In this document: positions 30,529-39,559 of the stretch, in pieces
Numbering within the stretch: position 1 is the first letter of the stretch
Layout of the letters: the number at the start of each line of letters is the position of its first letter
From: Ferruginibacter sp.
Lineage (GTDB): Bacteria > Bacteroidota > Bacteroidia > Chitinophagales > Chitinophagaceae
Reading direction: 5' to 3'
Assembly (NCBI GenBank): GCA_025362235.1
Contig: JANYGZ010000080.1
Location: 40,798 to 104,797 of the forward strand
Length of the DNA: 64,000 nucleotides
Program-made: the position numbers and the translations under genes
Notes under the pieces: generated by a model
What the model was told of the DNA's origin: nothing
Seen by the model: only the letters and a program-made list of their open reading frames with translations
Database searches by the model: none

Positions 30529-31203
30529 TTATCTTATCTCCTTCACAATACCATAATAAAATCTTTGTAGCAGCCTTAGGTCTTTTGTGATAATTTCGCC
30601 TTGGGCCGTTAAGCCATCCCTGTATTGAATTTGTTTTTTATAGTTAGTGATGAGGCCATCTGTTAAAATTACTTTTGCCATATAACCGCTATCTGTTGGA
30701 ATATGAGAAATGAAAGTAATTTTTCCTTTCACGGCTCCATACTCCTGAAAGGGGTAGGATTGAAATTTTAACAATACACCCTGCCCTACTGCTACTTTAC
30801 CAAAATTAAATTGTGGTATAAATATTTGCGCATAGTATTCGGTATTACCAGGGTTAATAAAACAGATAGTTTGATTTGCCTGCAACTGCTGGTTCTCCTG
30901 CATAAAGGCGGCAAAGTCAACTTTACCACTGATGGGAGCTATTAGTAAATATTTTCTTTTCCAGTCACCCACCTGGCTTTTGAATGTATTTAAAGCCTGC
31001 TGAAAAATTGATTTCTGTTGTGCAATGGTATTCTCCAATTCAATTATTTCTTTTTGTTTTTCATTTTGCTGGCTTTCGTTACTGATGATGGAAGCATTTA
31101 TTTGTGGTATAGTTGATTGCTTATTGATGAATTTGCTCTTTCCATTACGGTATTCTAAAGCCGATATTACGCTGTCGTCTTTTAAAGATTGACTTGGCAG
31201 CAA
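30529..31203 (-). pseudogene. HlyD-type adaptor, C-terminal part (frameshifted)
   Basis: The 224-codon frame carries the second half of a membrane-fusion protein. It has a coiled-coil stretch (KEIIELENTIAQQKSIFQQA), the lipoyl half-motif YLLIAPISGKVDF, and the beta-barrel region VAVGQGVLLKFQSYPFQEYG, ending LRLLQRFYYGIVKEIR. Its only possible start is TTG at 31203 inside the coiled coil, so it is not a gene by itself. It continues the N-terminal frame at 31145-31855 after a one-base shift near 31192. The partner ABC exporter is also broken. Confidence 0.82.
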
Positions 31204-31855
31204 ACGTATTTTGAGCCAGGGTCAGGTCTTGTTCAGTTAAATTTTTTTGAGCAAATAAATTATTTTGTAAACGCCTAATATTGGCAACATCTGCGGCAAG
31301 CATACTTTTTTTACGAAGATAAAAACCGTCGGACAGATAGTTTTTAAAAGTAAAAAAAGATTGTGCAAATATTTGGTAGCTGCTTTGCAGTTCACCCAAC
31401 TGTGTAAAAGGGATTTCAAAATACTGGTGTAATAATTCTGTTTTATTACTATCAAGCAATTGTTGAATGGAATCAATATTTACAGAAAGCTTAATAACTT
31501 CCAAATGATCAGCAGTAGATTCAATAAAGCCAATAATTTGATTTTGATTGACTGATTGATTTTCTGCAATGCTTAGTTTTATCAGTTTGCCATTTATTAA
31601 AGTTATAACAGGTTTTGATGCATTGATGGATGTTAGTTTTGCAGGAGCCGCTATAATATCCGGATATTTGATAAACCAGCTGATAATACCAACAAAAAGC
31701 AAAAATAAAAATAAAAGCGTAGTTCCCCAACGTACAATCATTGGTGGTTTCTTCGAAATAATTTCTTCTATTTCATTTCCATGATCTGCAAAAGTATTTT
31801 TTATAAAAGGTGCAGCTTTGCTTGTGTTGATGGGCATATTGCTATTTTGTGGCAT
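31145..31855 (-). pseudogene. HlyD-type adaptor, N-terminal part (frameshifted)
   Basis: The 236-codon frame has a membrane helix near 45-65 (TTLLFLFLLFVGIISWFIKYPD), the first lipoyl half (VITLINGKLIKLSIAENQSV) and the start of the coiled coil (LAQNTFAAK). It then leaves the expected sequence and stops. Removing one T near 31192 would join it to the downstream frame, giving QSLKDDSVISALEYRNGK, the usual family sequence. Intact, it would be a 440-residue adaptor linking a C39-ABC exporter to an outer-membrane TolC protein for peptide export. It is either a true pseudogene or a sequence error. Confidence 0.82.
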
Positions 31856-31870
31856 TTAGATTACATTTGT

Positions 31871-32131
31871 ATGATGAGTATTACAGAAATTACGTTATAC
31901 AATGTACTTCGTAAAAAATTTGGCGAAGAGGAAACTTCACAGTTAGTTGAATTTATTAAAGCTGAGGTAAAAAATGAGGTAGATAACAAAACTAATATAC
32001 TTTTAACCAAAGACGATAAAATTGATATTGTTGACAGAATTAATAAATCGAAACTTGAGACCATTGTTTGGATTGTAGGTACTGGTGTTTTACAATTTAT
32101 ATTATCCATTTTAGCTAAAAAGTTTTTATAG
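31871..32131 (+). CDS. Small coiled-coil membrane-anchored protein (DUF1640/CCDC90-like)
   Basis: The 86-residue protein is read from ATG 31871: MSITEITLYNVLRKKFGEEE, an acidic-basic coiled coil, then one C-terminal transmembrane helix (IVWIVGTGVLQFILSILAKKFL). The layout matches small bacterial DUF1640-like proteins often annotated as coiled-coil membrane proteins. It is on the opposite strand to all the island genes, filling the gap between the adaptor and exporter genes. An in-frame ATG at 31781 would add 30 residues overlapping the adaptor start and is unlikely. Confidence 0.7.
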   Translation: MMSITEITLYNVLRKKFGEEETSQLVEFIKAEVKNEVDNKTNILLTKDDKIDIVDRINKSKLETIVWIVGTGVLQFILSILAKKFL

Positions 32132-32134
32132 TTT

Positions 32135-33991
32135 TTAGTTTCCCAACTCTAATTGATTTTTTACCAAATCGTAGTATTTTCCCCTTTTTAACGTAAGCTC
32201 TGCATGGGTACCTTCTTCTGCAATTATTCCATTTTCCATCACTACAATTTTATCTGCATTTTTTACAGTGCTGAGCCGGTGCGCCACCACGATAACAGTT
32301 TTATTTTTAAAAAACTGCTGCATATTTTCCAGTATCACTTTTTCATTATTGGCGTCCAGTGAATTAGTGGCTTCATCAAAAAAAATAAATTCAGGGTTTT
32401 TATACACCGCTCGTGCAATGGACAATCTTTGTTTTTGGCCACCACTTATGCCATTGCCTTCTGCCCCTAACTTAGTGTAAAAACCCAATGGCAACGACTC
32501 AATAAAAGAAAGTATGTTTGCCGTTCTGCAAGCTTCTACCAGTCGTTGTTCATCAATACCGTTATCATTTACTGTAATATTTTTGCGGATATTATCGTTA
32601 AAAATAAAGCTATCCTGCATTACGGCACCGCTTACGCTTCGCCAAAATTTTGGGCTGATTGTTTTAATATTTGCATTGCCCAAGTAAATATCTCCTTTGT
32701 AATTTTCATAAAAACGCAACAACAATTTAATAAGCGTGCTTTTTCCACTACCGCTCATACCTACAATGGCTGTTACTTTTCCTGCTGGTATTGCCAGGTT
32801 AATTTCTTTTAGTACAGGCTCATTACCAGCACCCGGATAAGTGAAAGAAAGATTTTTAATTTGAATACTATGTTCGTGTGGCAGGTAATGATTAAAATGT
32901 TTATGAGCCGGTTCCTCATCTTCCAATGAGTGAATATCATTTAACCGTTCCAGCGATATTTTCGCATCCTGTGCCTGCTGCGTAAATCCTATCAATTGTT
33001 CAATTGGGCTGTTGAGCTGGCCAATGATATACTGTATCGCCAGCATCATACCAAGGGTAAGCCTGCCCTCAATAACCAATTTGGCAACTAAAAAAGTTAT
33101 TAATATATTTTTTCCCTGGTTTATAAAAAATGCACCTATTTGCTGGTACTGGTTTAGCGATAAACTTTTAAATTTTATTTTAAATAGACCCGCCTGTAAC
33201 CCCTCCCATGCCCATCGATAGGTATTTTCAGCATTGTTCAGTTTTATTTCCTGCATGCCATATACCAACTGCATGGTTGCATTGTTTTCTTTGGATGCTA
33301 TACTAAATTGTTTATAATCCAGTTGCCTGTGGTAGCGTAAAAAAAATTGTATCCAACCCAGGTACAATATACTGCCAACGGCAAAAATTACAAAGATGCC
33401 AACGTTATAGCCAAGCAGTACAAAAGAAAAAAGAATAATGTTGAAGATGGAGAAAAAAGTATTGAGTGCTGTGCCTGTGAGGAAATTTTCAATGCGGTGG
33501 TGATCGCCAATACGCTGAATAATATCACCGGGATGTTTACTATCAAAAAACTGCATGGGCAGTTTTAAGAGTTTACTCCAAAACCCCGAGAGCAGTGAAA
33601 TATTTATTCTTGTACTGATATGCAATAAAATCCTGCTGCGGATAAACTCTACTATCGTTTGCGAAAATAGCAGCATTAACTGCGCAGCCAACACAATTTG
33701 TATAAAACTGATATTCTGTGTATTGATGCCCGTATCAACAATACTTTGAGTGAGATAAGGGAAAATAAGTTGCAGAATACTGCCGATTAAAAGCCCCAAC
33801 AGGATTTGAAAAAAGTAGCCTTTATTTTCTTTTACATAGCTGAATAAAAATCCCCAACCTACTTTTCTTTTTTCAATTTGTCCATCCTCAGAAAACTCCA
33901 TGTCCTTGAACTGCGGTGTACTCTCCAATACAAGTACTATACCCTTTGCAGCCCCTCTAACTCCCCCTGTAGGGGAGGACTGGAAACCCAA
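32135..33991 (-). pseudogene. C39-type peptide exporter, ABC transporter part (separated from its protease domain)
   Basis: The 618-codon frame holds six transmembrane helices and an ABC ATPase: Walker A VGMSGSGKSTLIKLL, signature ISGGQKQRLSIARAVYKNPE, Walker B FIFFDEATNSLD, and the switch His in VVAHRLSTV. The N-terminus (AKGIVLVLESTPQF) is the linker that normally follows a C39 peptidase domain in the same chain. A frameshift caused by a short palindromic insertion cuts it from that domain. The half-transporter itself is open and might still be made from TTG 33991, but without leader-cleaving activity. Intact, it would cut GG-type leaders and export the core peptide. Confidence 0.85.
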
Positions 33992-34356
33992 TGTTTAATA
34001 AATTCCTCCTTACTAAGTTTTATCAGACCTTTTGCCGGATCGGCTATTAGTAGTTTATTTTTTGAAGACCCCGGTGTTAGTACTACAAAATGATATTGAT
34101 CCCAATGAATAATGGCAGGCAATGGAGCGTCATTGATGAGTTGATCGACCGTAAGTTTGGCACCTACTGATTTTAACCCAATACTTTCTGCTGCATCTGC
34201 AAGGCCCAACAACGACACACCTTCTTTACCGTATTGGGATTTGTTACGCAGGTAATCTAATGATATAGCCCGGCCGTAATATTTAGCCACCATGCGAAGA
34301 CAGGTTGGACCACAATCCATTGAGTCTAATTGCCGATAAAGTGGAAATATTTTAAT
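33937..34356 (-). pseudogene. C39 peptidase domain of the peptide exporter (cut off)
   Basis: The frame holds a bacteriocin-processing C39 peptidase: FPLYRQLDSMDCGPTCLRM with the oxyanion Gln and catalytic Cys, VSLLGLADAAESIGLKS, and the catalytic His and Asp in AIIHWDQYHFVVL and LIADPAKGL. The natural start position holds ATT (34354-34356), not ATG. The first ATG (34320) would drop the Gln and leave two residues before the catalytic Cys. The frame runs into a palindromic insert and stops at 33937 rather than joining the ABC part. Confidence 0.8.
33950..33980. repeat. REP-like palindrome inserted in the exporter gene
   Basis: CTCCCC (33961-33966), a five-base spacer and GGGGAG (33972-33977) are flanked by CCCCTCT. 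The GC-rich segment reads as a foreign stretch of Pro, Leu, Gly and Glu residues between HWVSS and AKGIVLVLE, where homologues continue directly. About 30-32 bases seem to be added, which shifts the frame. Confidence 0.65.
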
Positions 34357-34427
34357 AATCTAAATTTATATTGATGATGTGTAAAATTTAATTTCAATAA
34401 AAATGCTTTCTGTAATTCTACCTCCGG

Positions 34428-35588
34428 TTAACAGCCATTAATTGCTTTAAGAAGATTTCCGTAACTTTTTTCTGTAGAGAAGTTCATATTTGCATATTCG
34501 AAACCTGCTTTACTAAGTTGAGTTCTAAAACCAATATCTTTTACAATCATGTCAAATGCCCCTTCAAATTCTTTCGGTGTATCAGCGACCAAGAATGCTT
34601 TTGATACACCTTCTTCCATCCCCGAAGCACCATGCGAAGTGGTAATTAAAGGAATGCCGAAGCCAAGCGCTTCTACATTTTTTATTTTTAAGCCAGCTCC
34701 GCACCTGATTGGATTGACTGCTATGTCCATTCCTTTATACGCCTCTTCCAGGTTTTCAGTAAATCCATGAAATAATATTTTTTCTATTTTCTTTGTTGAC
34801 TGGAAGAAGCCGGCTCCTACATTTCCATAAACATTGAGGGTTAGGTTATGCTTTTTAAGAATTGCTGGCCAAATATTATCTATAAAACATCTTAGTGCGT
34901 CAATATTCGGCTGGTATGGGCTAGCAACATATCCCACTTGCTCACAGGTGTCACGAACAGGAGTCATTCCCAAAAAAGGAGGATACGGCACCAATAACAA
35001 TCTATCGCTATCCATTTTATTCGCAACTTTTTCGAAGTCCTTCTTTTGTATCAGCAGCACATAATCATAACATTGAAAAATTTCCAGTTCATCCCTTTTA
35101 CTTAAAATAATCCCGTCGTAGTCAATACCGTATTTTTTAAAACTCTTAATTCTTTCAAAAACTAAATCATGTGTGTCCAACATCGTGATGGTACTTAATG
35201 GCAACAACTCCAAAATATTGGATAGTTCAATATATTCAATTAAGGCAATATCGAAATTTTTTTCCTGGATAAATCCTTTAAATTTTTCTTTGTACGCTTT
35301 AAATGTGATCGTTGCATCATGCGAAGCAAATTCATACTTTACCATTGGGAAATTGAGTGCAAGAATTTTTCTATCCTCTTCATTAGCCGCCCCGGCAAAA
35401 AAAACAGTAATCTGTGTTTTATCCATCAGGTAACTAACCAAAGTATTTATCCTGGCCCGGTGACCAGATCCTTTGCGCCAGAAATCAACAAAAGTGGCAA
35501 GCAATAATGTTTTCAAATTTTTAAAATTAAGTTCTGTTTTTAAATGGCAAAAATTAGTACCACTTTTAAATTCCGAAAATAAAATCAA
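34428..35588 (-). CDS. Glycosyltransferase family 4-like protein
   Basis: The 386-residue protein is an intact GT-B enzyme: WRKGSGHRARINTLVSYL in the N-terminal domain, MLDTHDLVFERIKSF, then VGYVASPYQPNIDALRCF and ILFHGFTENLEEAYKGMDIAVNPIRCG in the donor domain. An alternative to the E-x7-E motif is GAGLKIKNVEALGFGIPLI. It resembles GT4 proteins that occur next to surface-glycan or peptide genes. It is the only glycosyltransferase-type gene of the island with an undamaged frame. The N-terminal 20 residues precede the usual family start, so the true start may be downstream. Confidence 0.82.
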   Translation of the reverse strand: MILFSEFKSGTNFCHLKTELNFKNLKTLLLATFVDFWRKGSGHRARINTLVSYLMDKTQITVFFAGAANEEDRKILALNFPMVKYEFASHDATITFKAYKEKFKGFIQEKNFDIALIEYIELSNILELLPLSTITMLDTHDLVFERIKSFKKYGIDYDGIILSKRDELEIFQCYDYVLLIQKKDFEKVANKMDSDRLLLVPYPPFLGMTPVRDTCEQVGYVASPYQPNIDALRCFIDNIWPAILKKHNLTLNVYGNVGAGFFQSTKKIEKILFHGFTENLEEAYKGMDIAVNPIRCGAGLKIKNVEALGFGIPLITTSHGASGMEEGVSKAFLVADTPKEFEGAFDMIVKDIGFRTQLSKAGFEYANMNFSTEKSYGNLLKAINGC

Positions 35589-35603
35589 TGGGCATCATCC
35601 AAT

Positions 35604-35984
35604 TCAATTAACTCTTTCCGATTTATTTTTACCTATCATCAGGTTTATATTTTTTTCCAAAAGCTTTGGGTCAATAAAACAGTTTTCTTCAAAAAAATTT
35701 TCTTTGCCAATTGGTACAAAACTTTGATGGTAATAGTTTATTCCCAGGGCTTCGGCCATATACCAAAAAAGAAAACTGGGGTGGGTTAGTTCATTTGTTT
35801 TGTTTTTGTGCAGTTCCAGTACGGAAGTATTTTTACCCATAAAAAGCATGTTCGTTGTTCCTGACCCGTGTTCACAAACAAGGTATTTTACCTTGGAAAA
35901 AATCGCCACCTGGTCCAAAAAAACAGTGCTGTTCAGGGTAAAATATTGTAAAGCCAAACCTGGCAAGAATTGCAATAATTTCAT
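35604..35984 (-). pseudogene. GT61/DUF563 glycosyltransferase, C-terminal part (frameshifted)
   Basis: This frame carries FLDQVAIFSKVKYLVCEHGS followed by GTTNMLFMGKNTSVLEL, the signature end of GT61 (DUF563) glycosyltransferases. The first residues of the frame (MKLLQFLPGLALQYF) are out-of-frame noise overlapping the upstream part. With six instead of seven T in the run near 35919-35925, it joins the N-terminal half directly (GFTIFYPEQHCFLDQV). Confidence 0.78.
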
Positions 35985-36657
35985 CCTCGTTCACTACTTT
36001 TCTCCTGCGGACCATTTTCCTACTTATGTATAATTTTTCTATTACAGCCACGTCAAAATTTCTCTTATTGGTAACATATTCCCTATAAAAATTGCTTACC
36101 TGGCGAACCTGTTTCGCTTTATAAGAATTGCAAACCGGTTTTATCTGGGGTATGCAGAGATTTTTAATCATCATGCTTTTACCATTGGGGATATAAAAGA
36201 TGCTCTTTATATTAAAAGGCTCAAGTGAACCTGTTATAAAATCGGCATCTTTATAAAACTCCGGCAAAATTAAAATAAGCCCTGGTAACTTATTACGCAC
36301 CATCCAAAGCCTGAAGATCGATTCGCATATCCAATGGTAGTAGTTGAACCAGGGATGATGAATTACTAAATAGTTTGTATCATTGTCTAAAATAATTAAA
36401 TTTTCAGGATGATCTACGGCATCAAAGTAATAATTGGTTACTTCGCTTACATAGTTCTGGTGCTGAATTGGATTATTATGGTGACATTCTTTTATCAACC
36501 CTCCCTTATTTATGCAGAAGCCGGTAAAGGCAACAAAAGTGTTTTTAAAATGCTTGGTTTTTTGAACAGGAACTGTATAGGTTTGATAAGGCAAATATAA
36601 ATCTGACTCTTCTGGCGAAAAATTAAGCGGCAGCGGCACAAAAACTGTATCAGGCAT
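35872..36657 (-). pseudogene. GT61/DUF563 glycosyltransferase, N-terminal part (frameshifted)
   Basis: The 261-codon frame has the GT61 pattern LVIHHPWFNYYHWICESIFR, followed by LYISRKMVRRRKVVNEDEII and FGFTIFYPEQHCF. After a run of seven T it leaves the family sequence and stops at 35872. The whole gene (35604-36657) would encode about 350 residues, the normal size for the family, if the run were one base shorter. The start is 24 bases after the DUF6625 stop, so the two belong to one transcript. GT61 members transfer xylose or other sugars to proteins or glycans; the target here is unknown. Confidence 0.8.
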
Positions 36658-36680
36658 GGTAAAGTTTTGGATTTAAGTCT

Positions 36681-37004
36681 TCAATAAATTCTTGTTGGAC
36701 TGATAGAAAAAGTTTCCGGTATTTTTTTAGGGATTGTTTTTGGTTCGTAAACATTTTTCAATTTTATCAAATGATAAAGTAGAGCGTCAAATTGATTGCG
36801 GTAGGTTAGCGTGCCTTTATGCCACTTTAATCTTCCAGGCCTTCCCTCTACGATATGCAAATCAAAATAGGGCTTTATTTCATTTGCTTCTTCCAATCGC
36901 TTTATTACATGCATCATACTTTCAATCTCTGTAGGTATTTCAAAATATTTATATCCTTCTGTAAATAAATCATGGCTGAAATTTGTTTCGTCAAAACAAA
37001 AATG
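36681..37004 (-). pseudogene. DUF6625 glycosyltransferase-like protein, C-terminal part after premature stop
   Basis: In the same frame as the N-terminal part, directly after TAA 37005-37007, the sequence continues HFCFDETNFSHDLFTEGYKY, then EIESMMHVIKRLEE, GRPGRLKWHKGTLTYRN and ALLYHLIKLKN to a stop at 36681. These are the expected DUF6625 C-terminal motifs. An internal ATG at 36917 could restart translation, giving a 78-residue fragment without the catalytic half. Confidence 0.75.
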
Positions 37005-37511
37005 TTAACTACTTTCAAAAACTTTCCGGTAGTCTTTGCTTTGCATAAAAAGGGTATTCACCTTTTCAGTGTTTTTAAAAAGCAAAAAACAACCTGGCAC
37101 CCAATCGGGCCGTGGGCTTATGATGTCAAAATCTCGCAACATTTCATCAGTAATAAAATTTCGAATATTTCCATAAATCACATCAAGGTCTCCATGTCCC
37201 CAAAAATCATAATTCGCAAATATTTCTGAAAAGATAAATCCATAGGCCGGCTTGAAATCACAAAGTTTATATGGAAAATCTATGTTTACAGTGAAGCCTA
37301 ATTTTTCAGACGCTACGGCACCAATTTCATTGATTGTTTTGTTTACGATAATTACATTTTTGGGCTTGTTAGGTATAGCTTCCTTATTGTCAGTTATAAT
37401 TATAAAATCTATAGTAAGGTTGTATAAACAAGACTGAATAAAATAATGTAAATACCATGGATAAGGACCGCACCAACAAGTGAGCATTGCAATTTTTTTA
37501 TGCGAAGGCAT
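37005..37511 (-). pseudogene. DUF6625 glycosyltransferase-like protein, N-terminal part (premature stop)
   Basis: The 168-codon frame reads KIAMLTCWCGPYPWYLHYFI and IDFIIITDN, then the DxD-like WGHGDLDVIYGN, and VPGCFLLFKNTEKVN, all typical of DUF6625 proteins, which look like GT-A fold glycosyltransferases. It ends YRKVFESS then TAA, while the family sequence continues in the same frame. One base change to a sense codon would give an intact protein of about 275 residues. The nucleotide-sugar site is in the remaining part, so residual activity cannot be excluded. Confidence 0.78.
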
Positions 37512-37520
37512 TTCGGTCTG

Positions 37521-37625
37521 TTATTTAAAATTGGTAAAATCGTATTGTAGCTCTTTATTATATCCGTTTAAATCTTTTGTATCGCTGTGATATGTGCCCA
37601 AATGCTTATGCCTGTGCGGCTTAAA
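37521..37625 (-). pseudogene. C-terminal stump of an unidentified (probably glycosyltransferase) gene
   Basis: Between the TlpA-like gene and the DUF6625 gene a 34-codon frame without a start reads FKPHRHKHLGTYHSDTKDLN and then GYNKELQYDFTNFK to a stop at 37521, 10 bases before the DUF6625 start. The polar, tyrosine-rich sequence looks like the end of a real protein, perhaps a glycosyltransferase. I cannot name the family. Confidence 0.4.
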
Positions 37626-37682
37626 TTAATGATATTATTATTGCAATGTTTTTATTCTCTTACTTTTTAAATATTTCATTAT

Positions 37683-39140
37683 TTATTTTCTTATAGCTGC
37701 GACAATTGCACTTTCAAAACTCTTCGCTTGTATAGGCAAGGGCATATCTTTGTTACTAATTGTAATTATATTATTTTCGTTGTTGAGTAATATATATCTT
37801 GGAATAGTTATTATATCAAAATATTTAGCAAATTCACTTTTAAAAGCATCTGTAACTATATATTGATTTTTCATATTGAAAGCATTTTTGGTAATTAATT
37901 CTTTCCAGTCTTTTTTCTGTTCATCAAAAGAAAAAAATACAAATTCAATTTCCTCCTTATATTTTTTTTCAAAAATTTGGAGATATGGAAGTTGTTTTCT
38001 GCATGGCATGCACCAAGTGGCCCAGCAATCAATAAGTATCCATTTTTTTGTTGTATTTATTTGATCAAAACTAATAGTCGTTTTATCGGCCTTCGTTAAA
38101 ATTGTATTTTTCAAAAGTGAGAGAAAAGGAGGCTTGCTCTTTTCCAGCAACTTATATGCTTCGATATTTTTAATAACTTCATTTTTTATTCTTACTGTTT
38201 TACAGTCGTTAAGAAAATATTGATAAAGTGAATCGTAGCTTTTAAAGCCTTTATCTTTATAATCCGTTAAGAGCCACCCCATCAAACGTTCTTTTAGCAT
38301 GCCCTTATAATAAGTAGAGGCTGAATAAAATTCATTATCGAGATTCGAATACCATTTTTCAGGATTAAAATTATTCAATACATAAGTATTGTAAACCGAC
38401 GCTCCTGTTACATAATAGGCCGTCCGGGTTAAAAAATCGTTGTTATCAAAATGTACATTTCTGATTTTTTCAAAATAATTTTCAGGAAGCTTGCTTTTTT
38501 CAATCAAAGCAAGTGGTGTACATAACCACATTATATAGTTCGCCTCTAGTTCAGCCTGTGCATAACGTACAAACGTATCTGAAACTAATTTCTTTTTTGA
38601 ATATTTTGATAAAAGCAAAAACGCTGCATTATACGCTGAATCGCATTTCCTTTTAAATAATGCTGGTTGTATATTAGTTTTATAAGCTTTAACTGTATAT
38701 CCAAAAAAAATTTCAATATCATCAAAGTAAGTATAATTACCAGGGTACTTTCCTTTGATAATTATTTTATGGAAAGTTGGTATAAATACAACAACTCCCT
38801 TTTTATCTATCTCACGTTTAATTTTTTTAAATTCTATTTCAACAGAATCTCCAGGTGTTATAAAAATGCGATGTCCAAAAAACCCGTCATTTATCCTGTA
38901 CATTCCTTTTTCACTAAGCGGATAGCTTCCTGAAAAATGTTTGTTAGAAGAAACTGGAAATTGAAAATGAATATTCTTGGACATATATTCGTTCATTCCC
39001 AATTTTTCAAATTCAATATTTGTCAGTTCTTTGGAGTTAATGTTACCCCTAATAAAAAATAATGGCGTTTTTGAATGTTGTGCATAGGATATAATTCTAA
39101 ATGTAAGAACTATTACAATAAAAAAAAAGCTTTTGTACAT
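37683..39140 (-). CDS. TlpA-like thioredoxin-domain protein, exported
   Basis: The 485-residue protein has a signal peptide (about 1-20, ending ISYAQ). A long N-terminal domain of the DUF4369/DUF5106 style is followed by a C-terminal thioredoxin domain (about 345-485). The redox motif is DCWATWCMPCRKQLPYL (WCMPC near 375), with a cis-Pro in TIPRYILLN. It should act on thiols in the periplasm as a reductase or disulfide isomerase. Its position just downstream of the cysteine-rich precursor suggests a role in shuffling that peptide's disulfides. Its frame is intact, unlike the neighbours. Confidence 0.85.
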   Translation of the reverse strand: MYKSFFFIVIVLTFRIISYAQHSKTPLFFIRGNINSKELTNIEFEKLGMNEYMSKNIHFQFPVSSNKHFSGSYPLSEKGMYRINDGFFGHRIFITPGDSVEIEFKKIKREIDKKGVVVFIPTFHKIIIKGKYPGNYTYFDDIEIFFGYTVKAYKTNIQPALFKRKCDSAYNAAFLLLSKYSKKKLVSDTFVRYAQAELEANYIMWLCTPLALIEKSKLPENYFEKIRNVHFDNNDFLTRTAYYVTGASVYNTYVLNNFNPEKWYSNLDNEFYSASTYYKGMLKERLMGWLLTDYKDKGFKSYDSLYQYFLNDCKTVRIKNEVIKNIEAYKLLEKSKPPFLSLLKNTILTKADKTTISFDQINTTKKWILIDCWATWCMPCRKQLPYLQIFEKKYKEEIEFVFFSFDEQKKDWKELITKNAFNMKNQYIVTDAFKSEFAKYFDIITIPRYILLNNENNIITISNKDMPLPIQAKSFESAIVAAIRK

Positions 39141-39209
39141 AAGTTTATTAAGTTTAAAACTGGCCTATATAGTTAATACAGGCCAGTTGACTAATTATTT
39201 ATTTTATAA

Positions 39210-39437
39210 CTAATAACATGTACAACTTGTACAATGATTAGCATAGTTGCACCAGGAATTACAAGCCGATTGACATCCACTCTGACTACCCGAACAAGAT
39301 CCGGGTGATTGTACATGATATCCTGGACTTGCAATTGCATAACAATTATAGCTACCACTGCCCGCCATAATACTTTTCATTTCAGTCCTGTTTAATTTGC
39401 CTTGTATATTAGCAAGACTCATTTTTGTTGTCTTCAT
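39210..39437 (-). CDS. Cysteine-rich secreted peptide precursor with GG-type leader
   Basis: The 75-residue precursor has a leader MSLANIQGKLNRTEMKSIM ending in AGSG, the pattern of Bacteroidota GG-type natural-product precursors (the TIGR04149-like leader). The cut after AG or SG would release a core of about 46 residues with eight Cys and many Ser, Gly and Asn (CSGSQSGCQSACNSWCNY, then HCTSCTCY). Eight cysteines suit four disulfides. The neighbours are a VKOR-thioredoxin protein upstream, a TlpA protein downstream and, further on, a C39 exporter. Thioether or glycosyl modification is possible but no lanthipeptide cyclase is in the window. Activity is unknown. Confidence 0.78.
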   Translation of the reverse strand: MKTTKMSLANIQGKLNRTEMKSIMAGSGSYNCYAIASPGYHVQSPGSCSGSQSGCQSACNSWCNYANHCTSCTCY

Positions 39438-39510
39438 TTTTTTAAATTTTAAATTGACAAAAGTTGTTAATGCCTTTTTCTTTTAGCATCAAAGGCTTTG
39501 GCTGCCCCGC

Positions 39511-39530
39511 TCCCGATCTGCAGATCGGGA
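39511..39530. repeat. Perfect 20-base palindrome, REP-like
   Basis: TCCCGATCTGCAGATCGGGA lies between the precursor gene and the VKOR gene. Outer CCCCGC and GCAGGG sequences may lengthen the hairpin. The core TCCCGAT is shared with the element at 29912-29929. It could also attenuate read-through between the two genes. Confidence 0.65.
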
Positions 39531-39559
39531 TAGTTCCGCAGGGCTTTTCTATTGGGGAA

